A DNA stretch of 64,000 bases from Clarkia xantiana subsp. parviflora (lineage: Eukaryota > Streptophyta > Magnoliopsida > Myrtales > Onagraceae): positions 27,211,772 to 27,275,771 of the forward strand of contig JAPTYO010000010.1 in the NCBI GenBank assembly GCA_036873135.1, read 5' to 3'. Every line of letters starts with the position of its first letter. The first letter of the stretch is position 1. This document shows, in pieces, positions 10,388 through 22,493 of this stretch. The translations under genes were made by a program, and so were the position numbers. The notes under the pieces are model-generated. The model worked only from the letters and a program-made list of their open reading frames with translations. It was not told the DNA's origin and did not search any database.

Positions 10388-11400
10388 CCTTCACTCACTG
10401 TTTAAGTGAGCATTCCCCATCAGCAGTGTTCCATTCTCCACCTCAAGACTTTCCTTCTGTATCGTGAAATTGACATTCTCGATCTTAAACTTTGCATTCT
10501 GAATGTTGGATTTGGCATTCTCGAGATCATGCTTTGCACTGTCCATCTTCAATTTCACAACCCCCATCTCCAAGTTTGAACATTTGCTGGTCAAATGCTG
10601 GTACACTGATTTGAATTTCTCCACTGGTGTTTCCCCATAAACACACATCGCCGGATGTTCCCTGTTAAAAAAATGACATCCTCAATCCGGCTCAAGCTGT
10701 CGGAATTTACAGCAATAAAAAGTATACATTAATTTGAACCTTAATTGACTGTTTGAATGCCTAATTGAACATAAAAGAAAGAGTAATTCGTTGTGTTAGA
10801 CCTTAATTATAAGAACCCTAATTCAGGAAATAGAAATTAGTCCAGTTCAGAAACCCTAAGGTTTACAGCATGGAACCTTAATTGACAGTTTGAACCACGA
10901 TTTTGGCGTATTAGGACGTTAATTGACAGTTTGAATTAAACCCCTAATTCAGGTTAACCCGACTTTGAATTGACAAACCCTATTTACAAAATTGGACTAA
11001 TAACTGTCTAATTCGACACACCCACACATCAATTGGACGTTGATTTACATTTTCAATACAACCCCTTATTGAGGTAAACCCTAATTGTAATGGAGAGACC
11101 GCTATTACAAAATTGGACTAATTAGTATCTAATTCGACACGCCCACAGATGAAATAATAAGAAATAGGCAAAAGAACCTGGAAATAGGGGCACCCACGGT
11201 ACATCCCGGAGAAGTCCTTCCACGAATAAGCCTGTTTGATTGTGCATATCGCATCGCTGTTGCACCGGCGAGCTTCGTACGGAGGCCTGTTTGAAGACCT
11301 AAGTTGTTTGCAAGTGCATTGGTCCAGCTAGCTTCGTAAGGGGAGTAGAGCAAACGATTAGAAGAAGAGAAAGAGCAGACCACAGTGCCTGAAAATGGAG
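10388..11400 (-). pseudogene. Possible remnant of a zinc-finger plus coiled-coil gene
   Basis: On the minus strand, 10391-10648 is an open frame of 85 residues beginning CVYGETPVEKFKSVYQHL and continuing as a regular heptad-like coiled coil (KSNIQNAKFKIENV). Upstream on the same strand, around 11160-11310, one frame reads a cysteine-bearing segment ending SGMYRGCPYFQ before a GT. This loosely recalls the NPGRRF-C core of plant GRF-type zinc fingers, which are often followed by coiled coils. No joined intact model could be made. Between them, 10730-11130 holds repeated TTAATTGACAGTTTGAA-type blocks. Confidence 0.3.
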
Positions 11401-11855
11401 GGAAGAACGGTCATTTTACATGTATTCAAAATAGGTTAAGGGGTAGTTTTGTCCCATTAAAAGTGAATTTGAGGGAGGAAAAATGTAAAACACATTGTAA
11501 ATAACGGGACACGCGTATAATATGACAAGAAAGAGCTAATGGTTCAGATCCAGGGCCGGCCCAAGAGAATTTGAGGGTTATAGCCTCATTTTAATTTGGG
11601 CCCTTTTAGATGACTTTAATTGTATAAAACATTCACCTGAACACAACAAATTTAAAAGACTAGTATCATAAATGAGGCCTCCCAAAACATGAGGGCTAAA
11701 ACCCTTGGCTTAGTGGCCAACACTTGGGCCGGGCCTGTTCTATTTGTCAGAACAAAAGGATAACACACTTTAGTCTTTCCAAACACAAGTTAAAAGTATT
11801 TAGGCAAGAAAAAAAATAATTACACACAAGTTCAAAACTAAACATGTTGTCTTTT

Positions 11856-13106
11856 CTACTTATAACTATGAACAGGTAAGCTGGACCAGTTGAATGTTTT
11901 ATACAGCCTTTGAACCTCAGCATCACATCGACAGTCGATGCAAGTTGGATCTTCAAAGAACTCATATTCTTGCGACCAGCTATATACGGCCTTCCAGTGG
12001 TTTTTTCTGCATTGTGCTTGAGGTAACGGTGGTGCATCCCTCGATTGCCTTGCAGGCCAGAAACTTGTCATATGGTCAATCAAATTTTTCCGACACTCTA
12101 GCTCCTTGCCGGCTCTGCATACCTTTCCGAGGAGGCCGTAGCCTTCTTCCACTAATGGAACATCACCGTCCCAATTGAAGATTTTGATGAATCCTAGAGT
12201 GTAAGTAGCGTACAGATGGTCCGCATCTGAAGCAGCCTTCAACTGTACCAGACCAACCGCAGCTCCATCATCTACTGTATAATAACCCCCAACAAAATTG
12301 CCTACTCCTGCCCTGTATAGAGCTTCGGGGTTGGAGTTAGCAAGGCATTGCCGGAGAAACGAAGCGTGTTTCACGGTATTGAAGTGATAGCTCATCCCCC
12401 GGAGTGAAATGCTGCGCCAAATGTAAGGATGCTCCCCTAGCTCCTTCAACCTTTTGCAGCTGATTTAACGGGGAACAATTGTATTTAGTAAAAAGTTATC
12501 ATTCAAGCAAAGATGAATAATTTTGAAAAATGTATTATATATAAAAGTTAATTATTATAACGCGCATTCTGTGAAATTATAGGGTACATGAACAGTTTAT
12601 AAAAGTTAGTCATTAGTTGAGTATACCACAGCATAATCTTTATGTTATGAACTAGTTATGGTTTATGAGGGCTAACTACTATGTAACATCATAAAATTGT
12701 TCCTCAATGTTCATTACCACACAACATATGGAGAATATCTAAGTTTTCAGTTGTGCAGAATTGCAAATTTGTTCCGCAGAACTGCAGTATTTCTGCTTAG
12801 TATTAACCCTAAACATAAATTCCATACATTGAAGCAATTGTGAACCCAAACACATAGATTGCAGTTCAAAAGTTTAATAAAAGGGTTGTTGAACACAAGT
12901 ATAGAATACTATATGGTGGTGAATCTGATTTTCGCAGCATCGGTTATAATAGCATTCATGGTTTTTTTTTTCCAAATTCAGTAATTCGATTCTATATGTA
13001 TAACCTAGCAGAAATATGACGAATATATAAAACAAAAGATGTATAACGCTATCATATACATAACAATATATATAGCAGATATGTTCGTTTTTTTTTGTTT
13101 TTTGCG

Positions 13107-13194
<88 letters not shown>

Positions 13195-13583
13195 ATATAT
13201 ATATGTATATATATATACATCTTTTGGCAGAAAAAACAAAAAAACTAAGATATCTTATATATATATATATATAGCAGATATGTTAGGTTTTTTGTTTTTC
13301 TGGCAAAATATATATATATATACACAGTCCTAGTTGTGTATATATAACAAATAAAAGAAATGTCGTTGCAAAATTAGACAAAAAATTAGAGAAAGCAGTG
13401 AAATCAGTGAAGAAACTCGGACTTAAATGTAGTGAAGAAAGGTTTTAATTTATATAGGGGATTTCCAGAAAATTACCACAGTTTCAGCTTGACAAAATCG
13501 TGTGTTGAATAAGCTCCAACACAGATCATGATAACCCACAGCGCCTCCGCGGGTAGGTCCAGTATTGTTGTGCATGCAGCCAT
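11856..13583 (-). CDS. F-box protein with SEL1-like C-terminal region, copy 1
   Basis: Two exons, 13477-13583 and 11856-12459, are joined by a 1,017-bp GT-AG intron (711 nt, 236 residues). Exon 1 encodes the front of an F-box (LDLPAEALWVIMICVGAYS) and the junction restores its end (KLKLCCKRLKELGEHPYIW). The rest resembles plant F-box proteins of the At2g35280/At1g67623 type: a NPEALYRAGV block, then a SEL1-like GLVQLKAASDADHLYATYTL segment, and a Cys-bearing tail (IDCRCDAEVQRLY). The family acts as substrate adaptors of SCF ubiquitin ligases; the substrate is unknown. The intron splits the CC pair in phase 2, exactly as in the copies at 18.0 and 32.4 kb. The intron contains (TA)n DNA. Confidence 0.8.
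13108..13325. repeat. (TA)n / TATATG microsatellite cluster
   Basis: Long TA runs, (TGTATA)n stretches and a second shorter TA run alternate with GTTTTTTG-containing segments. The cluster lies in the intron of F-box copy 1. Open frames through it encode only Tyr-Ile repeats and are not genes. Confidence 0.9.
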
Positions 13584-14059
13584 CTTGGAGAAAAGGAAGA
13601 AATTAGTTACGAAACGTAAGCGGTTCACCATTGTTAGTATAGCACTATAGGAAACGTACCTAATAAAAAAGGGTTAATGCCTGTTTGAACAAATAAAGTT
13701 AGAGAACACCGATAGAGACGATTCAAGCGCAGAAGGAAGTGAGAGAGACGAAGGGGGAAAACTGCTTCGGACTTGAGGAAGAAGATAGATGAATTTGGGA
13801 AAATAAAGTAAGTTTTAACGACGGTCCATTGAATCAAGGAGAAAATGATTATCTACAGCCGTGTTTACAGTTGGCAAATATATGGTGGCTGTTTGGCGAC
13901 TGGTTTGATAGCATATGCTATAGCATTTTTATTCTCCGCCACGAGGCACCACATTGTGTCATCTGTTGGTATGGTCCGTTCCATTTAATAATTACTCTGA
14001 ATCAAGTATATGGCGTAATTATTTGTCCATTTGTAAAGCGTAATTCATTCTATTACTCC
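13584..14059. other. Upstream region of F-box copy 1
   Basis: Short leader and promoter DNA of the minus-strand gene would be here. The open frames on both strands show no family features. Confidence 0.4.
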
Positions 14060-15440
14060 GTGCCACTGTGCTTAATTTTATTATATCTATGTTCTAACCG
14101 TTATGGAATTAGTATGAACTAATTTTTTTCATTTGAAGTGCATTATAATGATATATTACATATAAATTACTTAAATTATTTAATGTCCAATATGTTAAAA
14201 TCTGACTGTGGTTTAAGGTTTTTGGTTATGGTTAAGGTTTAGAGAAAAGTTGAAGAGTGTTCATTGCATTCAACCATACTTAGTTGTTCAATCACTTGAA
14301 ATGTTGTGTTTAATGTTATTATATATATGTTCTAATTGTTATGGAATAAGTATCAACTAATTTTTCATTTGAAGTGTATGATAATGATATATTACATACA
14401 AATTACTTACATTATTTAATGTCCAATAAGTTAAAATCTGGCAGTGGTTTAAGGGTTAGGGTATGGTTAAGGTTTAGAGTAAAGTTGAAGAGTGCTTATT
14501 GCATTCAACCATACTTAGTTGTTAAATCACTTGTAGTGTTGTGTTTAATGTTATTACATATATGTTCTAACTGTTATGGAATAAGTATGAACTAACTTTT
14601 CATTTGAAGTGCATTATAATGATATATTACATACAAATTACTTAAATTATATAATGTCTAATAGGTTAAAATCTGACCGTGGTTTAAGGGTTACGGTATG
14701 GTTAAGGTTTAGAGTAAAGTTGAAGAGTGTTTATTGCATTCAACCATACTTAGCTGTTAAATTACTTGAAATGTTGTGTTTAATGTTATTATATATATGT
14801 TCTAACTGTTATGGAATAAGTATGAACTAATTTTTTTCATTTGAAGTGCATTATAATGATATATTACATACAAATTACTTAAATTATATAATGTCTAATA
14901 GGTTAAAATCTGACCGTGGTTTAAGGGTTACGGTATGGTTAAGGTTTAGAGTAAAGTTGAAGAGTGTTTATTGCATTCATCCATAATTAGCTGTTAAATT
15001 ACTTGAAATGTTGTGTTTAATGTTATTATATATATGTTCTAACTGTTATGGAATAAGTATGAACTAATTTTTTTCATTTGAAGTGCATTATAATAGTATG
15101 TTACATACACATTAGTTAAATTATTTAACGTCCAATAGGTTAACATCTGACTGTGGTTTAAGGTTTAGGGTATGGTTAAGGTTTAGAGTAAAGTTGAAGA
15201 GTGTTTATTGCATTCAACCATACTTAGTTGTTAAATCACTTGAAATGTTGTGTTTAATGTTATTATATATATGTTCTAACTGTTATGGAATAAGTATGAA
15301 CTAATTTTTTTCATTTGAAGTGCATTATAATAGTATATTACATACACATTAGTTAAATTATTTAATGTCCAATAGGTTAACATCTGACTGTGGTTTAAGG
15401 TTTAGGGTATGGTTAAGGTTTAGAGTGGAGTTGCAGAGCT
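14060..15440 (+). repeat. R1 tandem array, six copies of a ~236-bp unit
   Basis: The motif TGTTCTAAnnGTTATGGAAT recurs at about 14090, 14329, 14563, 14799, 15035 and 15272, a spacing of 234-239 bp. Each unit carries CATTTGAAGTGCATTATAAT, a TTAAATTAT block, and a GGTTTAAGG...GGTTATGGTTAAGGTTTAGAG block reminiscent of degenerate telomere-like repeats. Copies 3-6 are very similar to each other. Open frames in it are in-phase echoes of the unit. Confidence 0.9.
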
Positions 15441-15700
15441 AACTTCCCGACAGGGGTCAGTTTTGCCAAAGGTACAACCCCACATTAAATGCTACTGCGG
15501 CATAAAGCTATGATTGTCCATGTCTTATCATCCCATATATATGTGAATTAAATTTTACTTAATAAGATTACATTCCAACAAAAGGGTAATTCAAAATCAG
15601 TGTTTTGTTATACTTTTTTTGAGAAAAATGTTTCAAAATGAAGATGAAACAATGTTTTATAATGAAGGTGAAACAGTGTTTCATATTGACACCAGTAAAT
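15441..15700 (+). repeat. Unique tail following the R1 array
   Basis: GCAGAGCTAACTTCCCGA, then AACCCCnCATTAAATGCTACTGCGG, then GATGAAACAATGT repeats. The same ordered tail follows the short R1 array at 33.9-34.16 kb, so array plus tail is a dispersed unit. Confidence 0.75.
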
Positions 15701-18048
15701 TAAAAATTAGGGATTTGATTTACTGCTGAATTGGGGTTTCCTGTATTGAAATTATATTTGACAGAATTAGGTTTTATGGTTTAGGGTTAAGGGGTAGTAG
15801 ATCCCAATTAACTGTTCAGTGATGGTCAATTGGATCTGGAGAATGCACAATTAAGAAATGGGATCAGGATTTCTACCTATATAGCAGGTGTTGTATGTTT
15901 ATTTTGTATTTTAAGAAAAATAGTGTAGGGTGCCGTTTTGTATGTGTAGATGACCCACTTATAGTGGATGCATTTTGTTATGTGTAATGAACCCTCTTAA
16001 AAGCATGATATTGTTTTTGGTATGTGTAAGGAATCCAATACTTATTGGTCCAAAGAGGTATGTGTAGAAACTCAACTATACTGGCACAGGTCGGCTTTAC
16101 AGTAAACCATACAGTTTTTTTTTTTTTTTTTTTTTTTGTGGGCGGTAGTAAACCATATATTTAAATTATCAAATACACCCATACGTAGTATTATATTCAC
16201 TTACTGTAAAAATGAATAACATTATTACTTTTTGACTACAAATGACAAATATAGTTTGGCCACAATAGATTTAACCCTTAATTCGATAGCAAGTGTCAAG
16301 TTGATTCCCTAACCTTAACCCGGATTTCGAGTGATCTATTATTTCATCGTTGCGTTATTTATTTAGTAGATGTTGACGTACTTGATGTATAACTTTAATT
16401 TACATTCATTAGACAGGTAATTTGTACCACGCACTGCGCAATGCGCGGTCAACCGCCTATTATAATGAATGAATACAGAACCTACCGTAAATAAATAGAA
16501 CAGACAAATATTACATGATAATAGACTGGTTGTGGAAAGACGTGGGTTCCTATGTACAGAGCACATTTACTTTAGGATACATAAAGGATGGGATATGCAA
16601 AGCCGTAGCCGGGAATGTGAAGCTACCTTTGAAATCATTTCTTAAAACGTAAATGGCTTAATCACATTTATATTAATTTATTGTAACGTGTATATACCTG
16701 TTAGAAGTAATACAGTGTTTCTTTGCTTAAGACTTTTCCGTGATATCAGTATTAATAGGGCATGAGTTCAACATTTGACAATTGCATATTCTAACATTGT
16801 ATGGGTAGACATATAAATTGAGGGAGATGTCAATTAGTTAAAGCTTCAAGTAGTTCCCACATCTATGTATGATTCATTAAACTGTGTGAAACCCTAATGA
16901 ATTATAAAAGCCACGTCAGCTGTCTAACCCTAGGTTGAGTTGGATTATAGATAATTTTAATCGAAGATACCAATATATGATAACGTTCCTAGTCCTACAA
17001 TCAAATTACTTTATAATCAGACTCAACAATTTATTTTTACTTGTACGTTATTTTCTGTACAAAACAAACAAATTAAATAAAGTTCATTGGAACAGTAAGA
17101 ACTTAGTGGAAAGTGACAGATTTATGACAGGACGTGGATATGGACGAAGCTTGTCAAGCACGCGGCCACTAATTTGGCTCATTGGGGGCAAGACAGTGAG
17201 TTAAACAAACTAGGGTTAACTTTGAATATTTCTTTCGACTGGATATATTACAAAATTGAAGAATATAATTAAATATCGGTTATTATTACAGGGGATATAC
17301 TAGTAACTGCACACTGTTAAAGTACATGATAGTTTATTAAAAAAAAACCAGTTTTGGATGGTTGAACTTTTACATCATGCTATATTTATACAATAGTATG
17401 TAATAAACAAACATAAACTTTGTAGTAAAAAAATTAAAATACACAACTATGTTAACAAAATACACTTACAAATTGTTGACCAACAAAAAAAATTAAAGTA
17501 ATCCTACATTGATCTTACTTTAAACTGGACGTACATTTAGTTAAATGCGAATTATATCAAATAATAATTGCTTTCTGTTTACTAAAAAATAACATAATAT
17601 AGCCCACATATATTAGTAGAGAGAAATGATTATTGCTTGTCAGTTGTCAGTGTACATGTCGAAATATACTTTTATTTTCAATATTGTACTGTTCATCTTC
17701 TTCATTTTACTTGATCTTCCATAACCATGTCTCTGCAACTGTTTTCACACAGCATATGAATTCTTGGAATTGTTCTCAAGAAAACTGAATTGAGCTTCAT
17801 ATTCAACAGCACAGAAATTAAAAAAAAGTGACTACTTCAACGGAAATTTAAGTGATAAAAACTTTGATTTTCTGGTATATCATGGACAGCTTAATATAAT
17901 ATATTCAACATTTGGACCAGCCACACAAGGGTTACACATATCATATACATGAACACACACACTGAAATATTTAAGTAGTACTTTTTTCGATACACAAATA
18001 CAAAAAAGAGGGGACAACCTAAACCAAGAAACCCTAACCCTGACATTA
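15701..18048. other. Intergenic DNA
   Basis: AT-rich, with a run of about 27 T at 16111-16137. Several ATG-initiated frames of 67-94 codons occur, but none shows motifs or adjoining splice logic. Confidence 0.5.
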
Positions 18049-18835
18049 CTAACCAGGTTTCTGGTGAGGAAAAGCTGCCCAGCAGTTATAGTAGCGAAAA
18101 CGAATGACTTCAGCGTCACAATAACATCTAAAGCACCACGGGACGGGAAAATAAATCCGGACATCGTTGATACGATAAACCACAGTTACTTCGTGCTGGT
18201 TGCATCGACGTCGAGGGGCCGGCGGGTGTGATGGCCTACCTTGGCGGTAACTGGTTAATCGCCTAACAGCATCGATGAAAACTGTCCGGACATTCGTCGC
18301 GCGTCTCGTAGCGACCACTAACCCCAGCATGTTGAACGCCTCGTCCAGCACATGTTCATCGGTTGGCCAATTGAAGATACGGATCATTGCTACAGCATAT
18401 TTAGCTACATCATGTCCCCGATATGCTGCTGCCTTCAATTGTGCAAGACCAAGATTTAATTGCCTGGGTAATTGCCTGAAAAAGGTATGCATTCCAAGCC
18501 GATACAGAGCATCTGGGTTACGTTTGTCCATGAAGATGTCAACAAAAGGCCAACATAACACCGACAAAGTGCGGGGTACGATGTTACGTGGTACAAGGGT
18601 ATGCACCATGTCTGTGCTTGAACCAATCCCGTGAAGCCTTCTGCAGCTGGACATTCAAAATTCATCTCCTGTTAGAAATGTAGTTAACACATACTAAATA
18701 CGGACATCTAGACAATGAAATTGTTCATTCGTACCATGATCTGAACCTTATGAAATCCGCGATCGATCCAGACATAACGGCAACCATGATGAGCATAATC
18801 ATCTCATCAGGCAGTGACAACCTAGATGGATTCAT
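18049..18835 (-). CDS. F-box protein with SEL1-like C-terminal region, copy 2
   Basis: Two exons, 18735-18835 and 18049-18646, give 699 nt and 232 residues with an 88-bp GT-AG intron. Exon 1 carries the F-box front (LSLPDEMIMLIMVAVMSG) and the junction gives RFRSCCRRLHGIG, with the intron in phase 2 inside the Cys-Cys pair as in copy 1. The body has NPDALYRLGM, a SEL1-like LGLAQLKAAAYRGHDVAKYA segment, NVRTVFIDAVRRL, and a tail with FRCYCDAEVIRFR matching the copy 1 CRCDAEVQRL. The predicted role is SCF substrate adaptor. There is no disabling change, so it may be functional. Copies 1 and 2 are well diverged, so the duplication is old. Confidence 0.8.
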
Positions 18836-19589
18836 GCCTTTGGAATTGTTCCTGTAAACAAAAAATTATAAACACAAGATATATAAAAATCCAAATACAT
18901 TTTTAGAAACATAAGACGATAATAAATGGTTTATATTATCGACGATAATTTCGGAAGCTTACTAGTGGAACTTTGACAGACAGTTAGTTGTATCCCCAGT
19001 TGCAGAGATGAAGATAAAGCAGATGGACCCAGATGAAAAAGGTTTTTTGAACAGACAGGTTAATGAAAACTACGAAAACAGTCTTTTAAATGGTTCACCC
19101 TCCGTGTATCGGGAACCGTCATATGATACACCTGTGGGTCCTAATACCTTTCCAAATATCTCCTTGTGAGATTGTAAAAGGTGCCATGTCGGATCTCTGA
19201 GCCACCAATTAACGTAGTTTGCCAGCTAGCGTACTTCGAGTGTATAGTAACCTACATTTTGGACCCTTCGATTACTGTGACGGGGTTAGATCCAACAAGC
19301 TGAAGGGATCTCATATATCAAAATGAACCCTCAATTCAAATAGTGATAACCAATGGTTCAGATTTCAAGTTTACTGAAAATTGATATTACATTAGCCGGG
19401 CCCATAATTTCCCATCATTATTTCGGATACTAAATGATACTCCGACTTAACAAGGTTACGTTCAGTCTTTAATTATAACACATATATGGTTCTGTATTAA
19501 TAACATTTGTATTGGTATACAATATATGACATATTAATTATAACTATAATTAGTGCCTTAACATTATATTCCGTAAATCTAATGCTATT
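18836..19589. other. Intergenic DNA upstream of F-box copy 2
   Basis: No coding signal was seen. Contains the presumed promoter of the minus-strand gene. Confidence 0.4.
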
Positions 19590-19923
19590 ATGTTAATGTT
19601 AAAAAAAGGTTTATAAATATGGATAAGGTTTACAATGAATGTTGGAATGGGATTAGTGGTTTCAACTAAACACAGTGAGTTCACAAAATGTAATTATTTA
19701 TTTTATAATATTTTATTTTTTTGTATATAATAAATAATAACTTACTTTATAATACTCGAATTATAATTAGATTCCCTACATTTAATTAAATGTCTAAATA
19801 TCCAGTTTGATTGTAACTATAGTTGTGGGTTAAGGTTTATAAATATGGATAAGGTTTACAGTGAATGTTGGAGTGAGATTAGTGGTATCAACTAAATACA
19901 GTGGGTTAACAAAATGTAATTAT
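19590..19923 (+). repeat. R2 tandem array, left part (split by element 1)
   Basis: Copies at about 19605 and 19840 contain TTTATAAATATGGATAAGG, GGATTAGTGGTnTCAACTAAA and ACAAAATGTAATTATT. The array resumes at 30613, directly beyond the retroelement, in the same register. Confidence 0.85.
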
Positions 19924-20635
19924 TGTTTCGACCAAGTTAACGCGGACGGTCCGCCTAGTAACTTGTCGATGTCTCTGGGTGGGGTGTGAACCTGTTAGGG
20001 CCCTTGTCTTGAGGATCGCGCTGAGTTCTCCGGGTTCTCTCGTTAACCGCTCTTCCGTACCTGCGAGAGGAGCATTACCAAGCAGCACCCGTGGAGAGGG
20101 GGGGGGGGGTGCTTGGTGCGCTCGCTCCGACGTTCAACATCAGATGGTTTCTAGAGAGAGAGAGAGTTTTAGAGAGAGGTCAGAGCTTTTCTTGATTCTC
20201 ACCCCGAAAGTGACTTGAAAATGCTTACCCCCAAGGTGGCTATTTATAGGCAACCTTGGACCGTAAACCGGTTTTGACCCGGTTCAATGTGGAAATGTGA
20301 ACCGGGATGTAGGGGAGAGCTTTGGGAAAAGGACTCTGACGCTCGTCTCAGGCGGCTGTCACGAGCGGGACGCACGCGCCTTTGAAACGTAGGCCTCGGA
20401 CACATAGGAGTTAGTTAAAAATCGGGTCTCCTATACATTCGGGACGAAATGGGGGGTGTGCGCGACACCCCCCGGGTGTTAAGCTTACCCGTAGTTTTCC
20501 GGGTAAGCCCCCCGGGGGTGCCGGGCAAGTTCGCGACTTGCCCGGTTTCCCCCTGTTAGCTCGAAATTGGGTTTTACGCGCGTGTATGAGGTCCGAATAA
20601 TTAAAACCGAGTCCGAATCATGCGTATATCCATCA
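19924..20635 (-). repeat. Element 1, 3' LTR (712 bp)
   Basis: Matches 29875-30612 apart from a handful of substitutions, a longer G-run near 20100, and lack of one copy of a ~28-bp ACCCGG/CCGGGT hairpin block. A TATA-like CCTATAAATA reads on the minus strand from 20241-20250. Confidence 0.9.
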
Positions 20636-20650
20636 CTTGCCCCCGAGTTA
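20636..20650 (-). other. Element 1 polypurine tract region
   Basis: The minus strand reads TAACTCGGGGGCAAG immediately before the LTR start TGATGG. The same context, GACTCGGGGGCGTG, precedes the matching LTR of element 2. Confidence 0.65.
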
Positions 20651-22493
20651 AATAATGGTCTGACCTTTGTTTAACTCTATTCTAAGATAGGGTATACGCG
20701 TGATTCGGGTCGTCTGCTCACCTTGAGTTTCATACGCGCGGCTCAGACGAGTTCCTTGCCTTAGTTTTTTGAGATGGTCGTGCTTGATAACTGCGCAAAG
20801 GGTTAGTAGCACAACGGACTACGAGTAATATGATAAATGTGATATTTTGGAGAATTGAGGCGTGAGCGTACATGAAATTTTTCGGGTTCGTACAATGATC
20901 AAAGAAATATGGAAAATTCATGCCACGACTAAATGTATCCAAATGATAACCAATCATGAAAGTTTTGATAAAACGTTTTTCATGCCATATGATGGTTTTC
21001 GGGAGCCCGTCGTCCGAGACGGCCGTCTTGACGGCGAGACGACGGTTTTAGTAAATGAAATAATGCCGGGTTTGGAAAATCACATGTGACGGACGTGACA
21101 CGAAAAATCTTAAAAATAATGTTTTCAAGTAGTTGAGACCATTTGAAATGACTTAGTTAAATTTAGCTAAGTCATTTGATGGTGAAAATCCAAGTTATCA
21201 ACAACTTTAAGAAATGGAGGGTGGATGTGAGTGTACCTCTTGGATGTATGGTGCTTGCTAGGTTGTGTAGTCCACCTCCTTTGTGATAGTTTATAAAACT
21301 ATCAATATTTGAATAGGTTGTTGAGAGGGTTTTGGAGGGGCTAAGGTAGTGATTTAGGAATTCACTTTAGGGTGCTAGTGAGACCCTATTTCGGCCGGCC
21401 ATCACCAGGACTACCACCGGCGAGGTCACGGCGGTCCAGCAGCGGCGAGGCGGCGGCGGGAGCGGCGGCGCAAGGCGGGCGGCGGCTGCACTGTTCACGG
21501 GTCGATTTCGGGCTCAATTCGACCCGTTTTCGAGTCCTTCTTGTCGGGTATTGATCGGTAATGTCCTCCCCTTCCTTTTCTTGATGTTAATTGGACCTTT
21601 AGGGCTGCACATTTCGAATTTCAATAAGATGCATGATAGGTGTTCGATGAAATGCCTAAGTGAAATTTTGGCTTGATTTTTCAAAATTCGTTTTTGGCCA
21701 AAATCCAAATGTAGATAGATAGAGTTATGGTTAGTGAACTCCCTTTGTGAAGAGGCCCTTAGGTTTCGGACAACCGAGGGGAAATCGTGGAGGTTCGAAA
21801 TCGGACATATTCGAGCAAAAAGTTCGACCCTTTGTATTTTGATGTGGGTGACTTGATATGATGTTCCCAAGTGTAATAATGACTCCTTGATTATTTGTGA
21901 GTGGATAGTTGTGCCCCCGGAGTTTAGGTGATCGCTTAGTAGCTCGTGCTTATCGGTGGCTTAGTTGACCCGAGTGCTCCTCGAATTGTTCGGGTAGGGG
22001 TAAGTCTCCCCGTGACATGTAATGGGCTTGCTTAAGTGTATTTGAGCTGCTTGTACGTGCCCCCGGAGCCTTGAGCCGTTTTGGGGATAAAACTTGATCG
22101 AAATATGGTCGGATGGCATTTTGGTAATTATAACCAACTTTGCATGTCTTTGATTTCTTTAGCTCTTGAACTTATCGCTTTGTGGAGTGCTTGAATACCT
22201 GTGTCACATTGCACAAATATATGAAAATTTGATTAGTAGGTGGCCTAGGCCTTTGGTGTGCGTAGGGATTTTTGACTCCCGAGCGGGAGGGTCCCTAGCT
22301 GTTTGTTCGCAGACAGTTGGTCCGTTGGGTTGGATGCCCTTGCAAAGGGCTTGATGAACGGTGTTGATACATGACCCTGGTTTTTGATTGAGTTGTGTAT
22401 GGTTTTTGTAGGGTTTGGTTGACGGGCTTGCAAGCGCGCGACTTTGATACTTAGAGTGTTCCTGGTAGGAAACGGTTTCTGCTTCTTCGCGCA
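20651..22493. other. Element 1 non-coding spacer upstream of the antisense gene
   Basis: About 1.8 kb between the LTR and the plus-strand gene. It probably contains the promoter and leader of that gene. A GC-rich patch at 21400-21490 encodes only low-complexity peptides. No retroviral-type domain was found on either strand. Confidence 0.5.

Noticed and set aside
12874..13248. Open frames of 69-121 codons through the TA-rich region
   Set aside because: They translate a (TA)n/(TG)n microsatellite into Tyr-Ile-Val repeats and lie in the intron of F-box copy 1.
14374..14830. Two similar 73-codon frames in tandem
   Set aside because: They are the same stretch of successive R1 units; the open frame is a by-product of the repeat.
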